This document shows positions 31,738 to 39,576 of a stretch of DNA of 39,937 nt, in pieces; position 1 is the first letter of the stretch; each line of letters begins with the position of its first letter. The position numbers and the translations under genes were made by a program. Source of the stretch: Mycetohabitans rhizoxinica HKI 454 (GTDB lineage Bacteria; Pseudomonadota; Gammaproteobacteria; Burkholderiales; Burkholderiaceae); assembly GCF_000198775.1 (NCBI RefSeq), contig NC_014723.1, positions 46,881 through 86,817 on the forward strand. Direction: 5' to 3'. A model generated the notes under the pieces. The model searched no databases, had not been told where the DNA came from, and saw only the letters and a program-made list of their open reading frames with translations.

Positions 31738-33238
31738 ATGCCCGACGAAACGTCCAAGTATACGGTGGAAAGCGCCTACAAGGACGTAGAGCGCAACGCC
31801 TTAGCGAGAACCCAGGCCCAAAAACAAGCCCAAGGCGGTCATGCTGGGCGGCCAGCCGGGCTCTGGCAAGTCTGTACTGGCCGCTGGAGCGATCCGCGAG
31901 CTACGCAGCGGCGGTGGTGCCGTGCTCATCGATGCAGACCGGATGCGGGAGCGAAATCCCCGCTATAAGCAGCTTTCTCGCGAAGACCCGCAGCACGCAG
32001 CCGATCGCACGCACAAGGAAGCAGGCGAGTGGGCAACCCGGCTGACCATTGTGGCTGCCGAGAATCGGCGCAACTTAGTGATTGACGGCACCATGCGTAG
32101 CCCGGAGAGCATCCGTGACCTAACGCGCCGACTTAAGGATGCAGGCTACAAGATCGAGGCTCGCGTTATGGCCGTCAATGCCGAAACATCGCTTGCGCGA
32201 GCCCGGTTGCGCTTTGAGGAACAAGTGGCCGAGCGCGGCACTGGGCGCTTCGTGAACGAGGAGCAGCACGATAACGCCTACACTGGTATCGTTGAATCGG
32301 TGCGTGCCTTGGAGTACGAGAAGCTAGTGGACGCCGTGCGCGTCTATGACGCCGACCAGCGGCCCATTTACGAAAATTTGCAAGAACGCGGCGACTGGCA
32401 GAAAGCGCCCGAGGCTGTTCAGGTGTTGGAGCAGGAGCGTGCGAGAGACTGGACCTACGATGAGCGCTGCGATTACGTATCGGTGCTGGAGCAAATCAAC
32501 GCCTTGGCTAGTCAACGCGGGCGCTACCGCGACAACGTGGCCGATACCCTACGCATGGTCGCGGACGGGAAGGCCATGGGCGGCAATGAAAATCCACCAA
32601 GTCGCACTTATGCGCAAGTAAGCCGGCCCGAGCAGGATCGCACGTTGCGCCCCGTGCCGACCGACCGCGACGAGTTGGCCGCCAAGCTCGAGGCCGCGCG
32701 TGCCGACTTGGCGCGGTTTGAGCGCAGCGAAACATATCAGCGTGCACAGGCTTTCGACCAGCTGACCAAGCGCGAGGCCTTGGCCAAGCATCCTGAGCTA
32801 GACGGCGCCTACAAGCAGCTCCACGATATCAAGCAGAGCCGGGTCGCGCAGGTATCGCAAAACGACCTTGAAACGTCCTACCTCAACGCCCGCGCACAAT
32901 TGTCCGAGCAGCTTCACCGCGGGCAGGTGCCCAAAGGCAATGTGGCCCTGGACGAGTCGCGCCGTGTGATTGATATGGCTGCAGGACAACGGGGCCTTAT
33001 AGTCCGAGATGCTGGCCAAATAAAGCAGGACTTTAAAGGCCAGGTGGTTGCCACATCCTCGCATCATGCCCTGGTGCAGGTATCCGACATGGTGGCCGTG
33101 CGCTATGAGAAGGCTCATCTCGACCGTGAAGTGTGCGCCGACGAAAAGGTGGCCATCCAGTACGACAGTAAAAAAAGCCAAGTTTATGAACAGGGCAAAG
33201 AACCGGCGCGTGAGCACGCGCGTGACATGGACCGCTAA
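31738..33238 (+). pseudogene. Zeta-toxin kinase with KfrB-like C-terminal domain, one frameshift
   Basis: Zeta toxins phosphorylate UDP-N-acetylglucosamine and block cell-wall synthesis. The start (ATG 31738, after GGAGG) encodes MPDETSKYTVESAYKDVERN and then loses frame near 31822; the frame one base over continues as KPKAVMLGGQPGSGKSVLAA with Walker A, the zeta motif LIDADRMRERNPRYKQL and FVNEEQHDNAYTGIVESV. Removing one A from the A5 run (31820-31824) gives an unbroken 499-residue protein. After a long coiled region, the last 90 residues (DFKGQVVATSSHHALVQVSD through VAIQYDSKKSQVYEQ) resemble the KfrB domain of plasmid proteins. Re-start at ATG 31841 would make a near-complete kinase lacking the N-terminal helix. 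Confidence 0.8.
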
Positions 33239-33832
33239 TCAGACATCAATCGAGGGCATATGGCTCGTGTACTAAATGGGCAACCGCCCAATCCATTGCA
33301 ACAAGCCGGCCCGCTCTTGAGGTTGTAGGCTGCTGCGCTGCCTTTCGGACCGCCGCGCGCTGGCGATGATCTTGGCTCGGCGTTGACGGGATATCCACAT
33401 CTCATCTTTGAGGACACGAGGCAATATTTATAAAAAACCGTATTTTCCGGTTGACTTACCAATTTCAATGTAAAACAATTATGTTTTATGGTTGATATTC
33501 TACGACACGGCATGAACAATCACACGACCTCGCTAATAAGCATGTCGTATAGCGGACAATGTGGATGTCATGCACAGGCTGGGCATTTCCTATGAAGCTG
33601 TTTAAGTAGTGATTGGAACCAAGTGCTAAACAGGAGCCGATGAAGATACAACACCATGGTCCCAGCTCTTCTGCTTACGTCAACATCGCTCAGGCGCCGT
33701 GATTAACAGCGTACGGCAAATATGTGCCGCCTCACTTGCTGACCTCATGTAGATTAGCATCAACTGTGCAATCTCATGCTGCTGGCTGGTGCTCTACGAG
33801 AGTTTGCTCTTTCTAGAAAAATGGCTTTTATC
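33239..33832. other. Gap after the zeta gene, mostly featureless
   Basis: About 590 bp. Besides the interrupted frame at 33260-33433, the 33430-33520 stretch is very AT-rich and has a small hairpin AACCG-TATTTTC-CGGTT followed by a TTGACT box, but I cannot assign a promoter. From 33520 to 33780 I see nothing. Confidence 0.35.
33260..33433 (+). pseudogene. Small gene with an in-frame TAG
   Basis: ATG 33260, 22 bp after the zeta stop and preceded by CGAGGG, reads MARVLNGQPPNPLQQAGPLL, RL, then TAG (33326-33328). It stays open in the same frame for 34 more codons (AAALPFGPPRAGDDLGSALT, then GYPHLIFEDTRQYL) before TAA. The second part looks like protein. This is either a 57-codon gene killed by one nonsense change or coincidence. 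No family recognised. Confidence 0.3.
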
Positions 33833-34075
33833 ATGAAAACACTGATCTTCGTCATAAAATTTTACTGGCTTCGCTTTTTCTTTGGCATAGCCATGCTTGT
33901 GTGCGCGTTCGGCTTCTGGCGATCGCATGTACACACACCGGCTAATATGCCTTTCGAATCACTCGCGGGCACGCTCTATCCGTGGTTCCCAATTGTAACT
34001 GGCGCGGTAGGCCTTTGGTGCGTTGCGTCGGCTTGGCGCAGAGGCTGGTATCTAGCGTCAGCCGACGACGATTAA
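33833..34075 (+). CDS. Small membrane protein of unknown function
   Basis: This protein of about 80 residues has two membrane segments: KTLIFVIKFYWLRFFFGIAM then LVCAFGFW, and LYPWFPIVTGAVGLWCVASA. It ends in an acidic tail (SADDD). ATGs at 33776, 33821 and 33833 are possible; 33833 (MKTLIFV) gives the most natural N-terminus, though none has a good ribosome site. It stands alone in decayed DNA. Function unknown. Confidence 0.5.
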   Translation: MKTLIFVIKFYWLRFFFGIAMLVCAFGFWRSHVHTPANMPFESLAGTLYPWFPIVTGAVGLWCVASAWRRGWYLASADDD

Positions 34076-34203
34076 GTCGCCGCCCTATGCCGCTACCGGA
34101 ACTGATGTCGTTGGCATAGTGCCGGCAGTTTTTATCCGATAGCTTTTGGGGCGGCATCCGATCGTTGCTTCGTACTCGCGCGTTGAACCGGCGCTAACTG
34201 ATA

Positions 34204-34557
34204 ATGGTGTCTAGCTCCGAACCGGTTACCATCGCCTCGGCAAGCAAGCCAAAGCGATCGCGCTGCGAAATAATGAAAGGTGGTTGCAGTGACGGCGCCG
34301 AAAAGGTAAGGCCCAGCCCATGGTGAGCGAACGTGACGTTTCGTCTAAACCTAATCTGCCACGGCGAGAGCGAGCCAACCAATTTTTAGTCGCTTACGCC
34401 TGCAGTAACTGTGCAATTCACGAAGCCGAGTTCGGTCTAGTCTAGCTTGCGCTCACTTCGCCCGAGGGGGAAGGTATTGACAGCAGCGCGCCGAATACTT
34501 ACAGTGCAACACGTACTGGCATCGCTTGCCCGCTCGGTTCTTGAGGCTCCTGAGGAC
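34204..34557 (+). repeat. Diverged direct repeat, copy A
   Basis: Starting at ATGGTGTCTAGCT, this stretch matches 36288-36690 in the same orientation, with shared blocks such as ACCATCGCCTCGGC, GGTTGCAGTGACGG, CACGAAGCCGAGTTCGGT, GACAGCAGCGCGCCGAA and GCAACACGTACTG. Identity is high but clearly diverged. Copy A lacks about 45 bp present in copy B after the CGGCGAGAG block. On the minus strand both copies keep a matching frame (APSLQP...ISQR...LAEAMVT), so it may be part of an old gene. No known element recognised. Confidence 0.75.
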
Positions 34558-34667
34558 TGACGCGAGGTTCATGGCTGGTTGGCTCGTTGCCAGTAGCGGT
34601 AGACTACGCGCCGACTGTGCATCGCATGGTACGTACGACGATCGACTGCTGAAAAATTTCCCACCTC

Positions 34668-34952
34668 TTGCACGGGCACGTAGTCACCGATCTGCTCAAT
34701 CAGTTCGGGCGGCAGGTCATGATATGTCGTGGGCCGGCTGGCCGGCGCGAAGCGCTGGAAGTGCTGGCTCGGCGGAGGCTATCGCAACGCAAGGCATGTT
34801 GCTATCTGGGGCGGAGTCGTCGGGTGGCAACCTATACGCTTAAGCAACCACAGAAGGATCGGAGTTTGGGCGCCGTCCACCATTTGTGCTTCCAGCAAAC
34901 AGTTTCTCGGGACCCACACGCCTATGCTGCGAATACGTTGTGGGAACAGTGA
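34668..34952 (+). pseudogene. IS3-family OrfB-like transposase fragment
   Basis: The frame ends with GRREALEVLARRRLSQRKAC, CYLGRSRRVATYTLKQPQKD, RSLGAVHHLC. This resembles the N-terminal part of IS3-family OrfB transposases, where an 'L..R.LS.R.AC...G.SRS...Y' helix-turn-helix-like motif is followed by '...D..L...L'. The catalytic DDE domain is absent. It is a remnant; the stop (34950-34952) lies next to the ribosome site of the following gene. Confidence 0.42.
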
Positions 34953-34961
34953 GGAGGGACT

Positions 34962-35246
34962 ATGAAAATGTCGAATGCACCAGAATCTTGGTTCAGTAGA
35001 AATGGCCAATGGATTTGGCCGTTAGGTATGAGCATCATGCCGATCCTAGTGTTGCTGCTTATGTCGTCGCTCGGGGTTACGATTGCAGCATGGGTTCAAA
35101 TAGTGAATTATGTCGTCAGCTGTCTCGGGCTGTGCATCAGTGGCATTCAGGCGCGCCTTACTGGGACGGTGTCAGCGCAAGTTTTTTGCTATCTGGTCGC
35201 TGTGGTCGGATGTACTATGGCGATTTGGCGGCTGGTACATGACTAA
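34962..35246 (+). CDS. Small multi-span membrane protein
   Basis: This 94-residue protein has an excellent ribosome site (GAGGAGGG at 34951-34958). Membrane segments: WPLGMSIMPILVLLLMSSLG, then AAWVQIVNYVVSCLGLCISG, then FCYLVAVVGCTMAIWRL. It resembles no family I can name, though small three-helix proteins of this kind occur on plasmids as immunity or exclusion proteins and holin-like proteins. Its stop overlaps the next short frame (ATG 35239) by 8 bp. Confidence 0.62.
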   Translation: MKMSNAPESWFSRNGQWIWPLGMSIMPILVLLLMSSLGVTIAAWVQIVNYVVSCLGLCISGIQARLTGTVSAQVFCYLVAVVGCTMAIWRLVHD

Positions 35247-35547
35247 AGAATTGACGTGGACAATTTGGGGCGACAGCTTATGCGAAGTGCCATCGCTGGG
35301 CTGAGCTGGAAAACATACTTATCGCAGCCCCCGAAGGCACCGCGCGAGCGTGCCGAATCAATACATGAGCCGAAAAACTACGGCGCTGACATATCAACGC
35401 TGGCGCGGCTGAGCGAGCGAGACGAAATCTGCTCTATTTCAATACGAATACCTCTTTTACGAAGGATACGGTGCTCCGTTTGACTGTCGGCATAAAAGGT
35501 AGCTACAGGTCGTGCGTTCTAGAATTTGCATTACCAGCCGATTTCAA
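35239..35547 (+). pseudogene. Remnant of a gene coupled to the upstream membrane protein
   Basis: ATG 35239 overlaps the previous stop by 8 bp, as in real operons, and reads MTKELTWTIWGDSLCEVPSL G before a TGA. The same frame later gives SRKTTALTYQRWRG, stop, then SALFQYEYLFYEGYGAPFDC RHKR; another frame (from GTG 35256) gives a 75-residue product ending in RLSERDEICSISIRIPLLRR. Which frame was real is unclear. I read it as a decayed gene of unknown function. Confidence 0.3.
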
Positions 35548-35961
35548 TTAGTTCCCATGGCGCCTCCAAAAATCCGCCGGCGTGACGATGGGATATCGAT
35601 CCGCCAGCGCCAACAAATCTTTGTTCCCTGTAATGAGATACTGCACTTTCGCTGCCAGCAGCGTAAGTAATACGGGCTGATCAGCGGAATCGCGCAAACT
35701 TGCGTCTTGCGCGCCTTCTGGCTCGACTACATCGGCTAATAACATAAAACTATCGGCTAGGTCGCGAATTTGCGCCGGTGTCATGCCTACCCTAGGCAAC
35801 CGCGGTAGAACCCGGACCATCTCGTCTAAGATGTAGTGCGACAGTGCCACCTCCAACCCGCCTTGGCGCCAAGCCGCAACGATGCGCCCAGGCACGCTGC
35901 TCGGGTAAGCCAAGCCCGATACCAGCACATTAGTATCAAGCACAACACGTAAACCAGCCAT
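35548..35961 (-). CDS. PIN-domain toxin (VapC-like)
   Basis: This 137-residue ribonuclease is of the PIN family used as toxin in toxin-antitoxin systems. Acidic active-site residues are visible in VVLDTNVLVSG (Asp9), in HYILDEMVRVL, in DSADQPVL and in LITGNKDLLAL. ATG 35961 is chosen because it overlaps the upstream antitoxin's stop (TGATG); a GTG two codons earlier is possible. The order antitoxin-then-toxin is usual. The antitoxin frame is broken, so either the toxin is not expressed effectively or the break is not real. Confidence 0.88.
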   Translation of the reverse strand: MAGLRVVLDTNVLVSGLAYPSSVPGRIVAAWRQGGLEVALSHYILDEMVRVLPRLPRVGMTPAQIRDLADSFMLLADVVEPEGAQDASLRDSADQPVLLTLLAAKVQYLITGNKDLLALADRYPIVTPADFWRRHGN

Positions 35962-36261
35962 CAGCACCGCTTCCGCTCAGCGGCCACCGCGGCATCAATC
36001 TCCGCCTGACCTTCCTGAACCGGCACGCCGGCATAGGCTTCGGCGATTCGGCTGCTAAGCGCATCGAAGCGGTCCTGCATACGCCGGATGCGGGCGAATA
36101 ATTCGGCGTCGACGAGCGCTGCGACCGGCTTGCCGTCCTTATTGATAAACGATACTGTCGTTGCGATACTGTACCTGATTGAGCATTTCGCCCAAATTTT
36201 GTCGGAAATTCACGGCATTGACTTCGGTAATCATCGCACCCTTCATTGCCACATTGACCAT
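35961..36261 (-). pseudogene. Phd/YefM-type antitoxin with one frameshift
   Basis: Read leftward from ATG 36261 the frame gives MVNVAMKGAMITEVNAVNFR QNLGEMLNQVQYRNDSIV, then goes out of frame. Removing one T from the TTT run (plus-strand A run 36147-36149) restores INKDGKPVAALVDAELFARI RRMQDRFDAL and on to a stop that overlaps the toxin ATG. This is the Phd/YefM pattern: N-terminal DNA-binding fold, then a toxin-binding tail. The corrected protein is 99 residues. A 20-bp palindrome over the start codon is the likely operator. Confidence 0.8.
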
Positions 36262-36276
36262 AATGATCATTATGGT
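36257..36276. promoter_or_regulatory. Perfect 20-bp palindrome, probable antitoxin operator
   Basis: ACCATAATGATCATTATGGT is its own reverse complement. It overlaps the ATG of the Phd/YefM-type antitoxin (36261). Phd and YefM bind short palindromes in their own promoter, and the toxin strengthens binding, so this is probably the autoregulatory operator. Its intactness contrasts with the broken antitoxin frame. Confidence 0.75.
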
Positions 36277-36287
36277 AAAAAATAAGT

Positions 36288-36690
36288 ATGGTGTCTAGCT
36301 TTGAATCAGTCACCATCGCCTCGGCGAGTGAGCCAAGGCGATTACGCTGCGAAATAGTGAACAGGGTGGGTTGCAGTGACGGTGCCAAAAAGGCAAGACT
36401 TGGCCCATGGCGAACGAACGTGATGCTCGTCAAAGCCTAATCCGCCCGGCGAGAGCCAGCATCATCGACCGACTGACTGCGCGTTTTGGCTCATCGGTGA
36501 CTCGACAGCCGCTTTTCAGTGGCTTACGTCTGCAGCAGCTGCACAATTTCACGAAGCCGAGTTCGGTATAGTGCTAGCTTGCGCTCACTGCGCCCGAGGG
36601 GGGACGGCTTTGACAGCAGCGCGCCGAACACTTGCAGCGCAACACGTACTGTCATCGCTTGCCAGCTCGGTTCTTGAGGTTCCCGAGAAT
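36288..36690 (+). repeat. Diverged direct repeat, copy B
   Basis: The partner of 34204-34557, beginning at ATGGTGTCTAGCT and ending near TTCTTGAGGTTCCCGAG. It is about 45 bp longer, having an extra block (about 36465-36512) absent from copy A. The two copies flank the small membrane-protein genes and the Phd/PIN locus, so that segment may have been inserted or duplicated together with them. Confidence 0.75.
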
Positions 36691-36896
36691 TCTATAGATA
36701 TCATCCGTTTACGAAAAAACCGTTCCGCAATCGAGTTTGAGGCGCAGACTATAAATCCTTATCCTGCCTGGGGTATCTGCGGCTTTGCGGAACAAATCTG
36801 GAGCATCAGCTGGACTTCCCAATCAGCACTTCCACCAAGATATGCAACCGTGTTGCACGGTAAGCCATGCAGCTTGCCGTGAGTGGCCGCCAGCGC

Positions 36897-36904
36897 CGCT
36901 CGAT
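36897..36904 (+). repeat. Left target-site duplication of the IS21-family element
   Basis: CGCTCGAT directly left of the IS end is repeated exactly at 39567-39574 directly right of it. An 8-bp duplication is within the range of the IS21 family. Exact identity fixes both ends of the element. Confidence 0.88.
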
Positions 36905-37153
36905 TGCGTATTTCGGCGAACGTGATCAGCAATTTCGGTTGAAAGTGATCAGTGGTTCCGATCGATGGTGATCGCTGATCACCGGTTCCCGAAACGAGCG
37001 ATCATCTTGCCGAAACGGGTGATCACGTTCCCGGAGCGAACCGAAACAGCTGATCACGCGAACGAAACGAGATGGCCGCTCCGGCTCGGCGGTGGTGTTG
37101 CGCATGTGATCAACGACGGGCGTTAGCCTTGTCTCTTTTTAGGGGACAGGTTG

Positions 37154-38703
37154 ATGCCGGCACATCGGATGAGTATGCGCAAACTGAAGGAAGTACTGCG
37201 GCTGAAGTGGGCGTGCGGCCTGTCGCACCGCCAGATCAGCCGGGCGATCGGCATCAGCGTCGGCGCCATCTCGGCATACGCCGCACGCGCCAGCGCGGCG
37301 GGCCTCGACTGGGCTGCCGTCGAAGCACTCGCCGACGACGAGCTCGAGATCAGGTGGGAGCTGCCTGCGCAGACGGCGCTCTCGAGCCGAAGGGTTGAAC
37401 CGGACTACGCGGCGATGCACCGTGACCTGCGCCGTAAGGGCGTGACGTTGCAACTGCTCTGGGAAGAATATGTTGAGGCCCACCCCGGCCAGCGCACCTA
37501 CCGCTATACGCAGTTCTGCCAGCGATACAAGGACTGGGCCGCAGTGCTGAAGCGCTCGATGCGCCAACAGCACCGTGCCGGCGAGAAGCTGTTCGCCGAC
37601 TTCGCTGGGCAAACCGTGCCGGTCCTCAGTCGCGATGGCGGCGTCGCGTTCAAAGCGCACGTCTTCGTGGCCGTGCTCGGCGCGTCGAACTACACGTACG
37701 CATGTGCGACGCGTTCCGAGACGATGTCCGACTGGATCGGCAGCCTGATCGACGCGATGGAATTCTACGGCGGCGTTCCCGAACTGCTGGTGCCCGACAA
37801 CCCCAAGGCGCTGATCGCCAAAGCCGATCGCTACGAACCGGTGCTGGGCAACACCACGCAGGACTTCGTGAACCACTACGCGACCGCCATGTTGCCGGCG
37901 CGGCCGTGCAAGCCGCAGGACAAGGCGAAAGTCAAGGTCGGCGTACAGATCGTAGAGCGCTGGATCCTCGCACGGCTTCGCAATCACCGGTTCTACAGCC
38001 TGGCCGAACTGAACAAGGCGATCGGCCAGCTGATCGCCGATCTGAACCAACGGCCGTTGAAGAAGCTCGACGGCAACCGCCGCGAATGGTTCGAGCGGCT
38101 CGACAGACTGGCGCTGCGCCCGTTGCCGACCCATCGATACGAGATCGCGACCTTCGTGAAGTGCCGCGTCAGCATCGACTACCGCGTCGAAGTCGATCAC
38201 CACTATTACAGCGTTGCGCACAGCCTCGTGCGTCAAGAGGTCTACGCCCGCGTCACCCGCCACGGTGTCGAGATCTTGCACCGCGGCAAACGCGTTGCCG
38301 CTCACGTCCGCAGGAAACTCCGGAACAAGCATACGACGTTGCCCGAGCACATGCCGGCGGCGCACCGCGCCCACATGGAATGGACGCCCAAGAGATTGCT
38401 GAACTGGGGCGCCTGCATCGGTCCCGGTGCCGAGGCGATCGCCAAACACTTGCTGACCAACCGGCCGCACCCGAGATGGGGTACCGCGCGTGCCTCGGAC
38501 TGCTGTCGCTCTCGCGCAAGTACGGCAAGGACCGGCTGGAAGCCGCCTGCCAGCGGGCACTCGTGATCGGTTCGCCAACCCGTCGATCCGTGCTGTCGAT
38601 CCTTGAATCCGGTCTGGACCGACAGCCGATGCTCCCGATTCCTCTCACCGAATGGCATTCGCCCGATCACGAGAACGTACGCGGGCCCGACTATTACCAC
38701 TGA
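37154..38703 (+). pseudogene. istA: IstA transposase of IS21 family, one frameshift
   Basis: IstA catalyses strand transfer. ATG 37154 (MPAHRMSMRKLKEVLRLKWA) follows AGGGGACAGG. An N-terminal helix-turn-helix (GLSHRQISRAIGISVGAISA), a DDE integrase core (LFADFAGQTVPV, LLVPDNPKALI and VKVGVQIVERWILARL) and a C-terminal domain are present. Near 38475 the frame breaks: the first frame ends at 38566 without sense, while one base over the sequence reads EMGYRACLGLLSLSRKYGKD and ends in RGPDYYH at 38703. Adding one base in the CCC run there gives 516 residues, the normal size. The element may be non-autonomous. Confidence 0.88.
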
Positions 38704-38718
38704 CCGAAGGAGGTCGCG

Positions 38719-39468
38719 ATGTTGATGCAGCAAACCTTAACCCAGCTTAAATCCCTAAAGCTCGACGGCATGGCTCGCGCGTTTGAGGAACAGGCGGCGT
38801 TGACCGCCAGCGCCAGCCTGTCGTTCGAAGAGCGCTTCGGCATAGTCGTCGAACGCGAACTCGCCTGGCGCGATACACGGCGGCTCGAACGGCTGCTGAA
38901 GTCTGCCAAACTCAAGAATCCCCAAGCCTGCATCGAGGACATCGAGTACCGGCAGAGCCGCGGTATCGACAAGAGCGTCGTTGCTGCACTCGCCAGCTGC
39001 GACTGGATCCGCAATGCGCAGAACCTCATCCTGACGGGGCCAACCGGCGCTGGGAAAACGTGGATCGCTTGTGCGTTCGGGCAACAGGCCTGCCGACAAG
39101 GATTCTCTGTGTCGTACGTCCGTGTTGCCCGCCTGTTCGAGGAATTGAAGATCGCCCATGGCGACGGCAGCTTCACGCGGCAGCTCGCGCAGCTCGCCAA
39201 GATGGACGTCTTGCTGCTCGACGACTGGGGGCTGCAGGATCTCGATCAGACCGCCCGAAATGATCTACTTGAAGTACTCGACGATCGCTTTGGCACCCGC
39301 TCCACGATCATTACCAGCCAACTACCACTGGAACACTGGCACGCATGGTTGCAGGACCCGACGCTTGCCGACGCGATCCTCGATCGGCTCGTCCATCAGG
39401 CCCACAAGCTGCCATTGAAGGGTGAATCGATGCGAAAGACCAGCGCCAAGCAATCCTCCGCATCCTGA
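38719..39468 (+). CDS. istB: IstB transposition helper ATPase of IS21 family
   Basis: IstB is a AAA+ (DnaA/DnaC-like) ATPase that assembles the transposition complex and helps select targets. The 249-residue protein has a strong ribosome site (GGAGG at 38708-38712). An N-terminal helical domain is followed by Walker [18 protein letters not shown] near residue 110 and Walker [15 protein letters not shown] near 168, then the conserved [18 protein letters not shown]. It lies 15 bp after istA. The frame is intact. Confidence 0.95.
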   Translation: MLMQQTLTQLKSLKLDGMARAFEEQAALTASASLSFEERFGIVVERELAWRDTRRLERLLKSAKLKNPQACIEDIEYRQSRGIDKSVVAALASCDWIRNAQNLILTGPTGAGKTWIACAFGQQACRQGFSVSYVRVARLFEELKIAHGDGSFTRQLAQLAKMDVLLLDDWGLQDLDQTARNDLLEVLDDRFGTRSTIITSQLPLEHWHAWLQDPTLADAILDRLVHQAHKLPLKGESMRKTSAKQSSAS

Positions 39469-39566
39469 TCATGATCACCTTCGTTATAATTCATTGACCG
39501 CGCAACACCACCTTCCAAACTGATCACGTTCGCCGAAACGGCTGATCACCATCACCGAAATCCGCA

Positions 39567-39574
39567 CGCTCGAT
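39567..39574 (+). repeat. Right target-site duplication of the IS21-family element
   Basis: CGCTCGAT, identical to 36897-36904. The insertion point lies 2 bp beyond the stop codon of the minus-strand gene at 39577, so that gene was not interrupted. Confidence 0.88.
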
Positions 39575-39576
39575 CA

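Larger units (their letters stand above)
34076..34961. other. Decayed region with repeat copy A and a transposase scrap
   Basis: About 890 bp with no intact gene. It holds the first copy of the diverged direct repeat (34204-34557) and an IS3-like transposase fragment (34668-34952). The region looks like a graveyard of mobile elements. Confidence 0.45.
36262..36904. other. Region upstream of the IS: repeat copy B, no intact gene
   Basis: About 640 bp between the antitoxin start and the IS21-type element. It holds the second copy of the direct repeat (36288-36690). The remaining 200 bp up to the IS show no gene I can support; a frame from 36571 stays open to 36882 but lacks coding character. 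Confidence 0.4.
36905..39566 (+). mobile_element. IS21-family insertion sequence (2662 bp)
   Basis: The element begins TGCGTATTTCGGCGAACG and, on the other strand at the right end, TGCGGATTTCGGTGATGG; both are followed by GTGATCAGC. Each end has several further copies of GTGATCA and CCGAAACG motifs (left to about 37065, right from about 39465), the multiple transposase sites typical of IS21. It carries istA and istB in the usual order. An exact 8-bp duplication flanks it, so the insertion is recent enough not to have decayed outside, although istA has a frame break. Confidence 0.92.

Noticed and set aside
36571..36882. A 103-codon frame before the IS
   Set aside because: Part of it is the diverged repeat; composition and lack of a ribosome site do not support a gene.
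38460..38490. Programmed -1 frameshift in istA
   Set aside because: IS21 elements do not use frameshifting within istA, there is no A6G-type slippery site, and the frame-corrected product has the normal size of 516 residues.
37139..38578. A 479-codon open frame on the minus strand across istA
   Set aside because: It is antisense to a clear IS21 transposase gene, has biased composition (Arg/Ala/Val/Gly) and no domain; long antisense frames are common in GC-rich genes.
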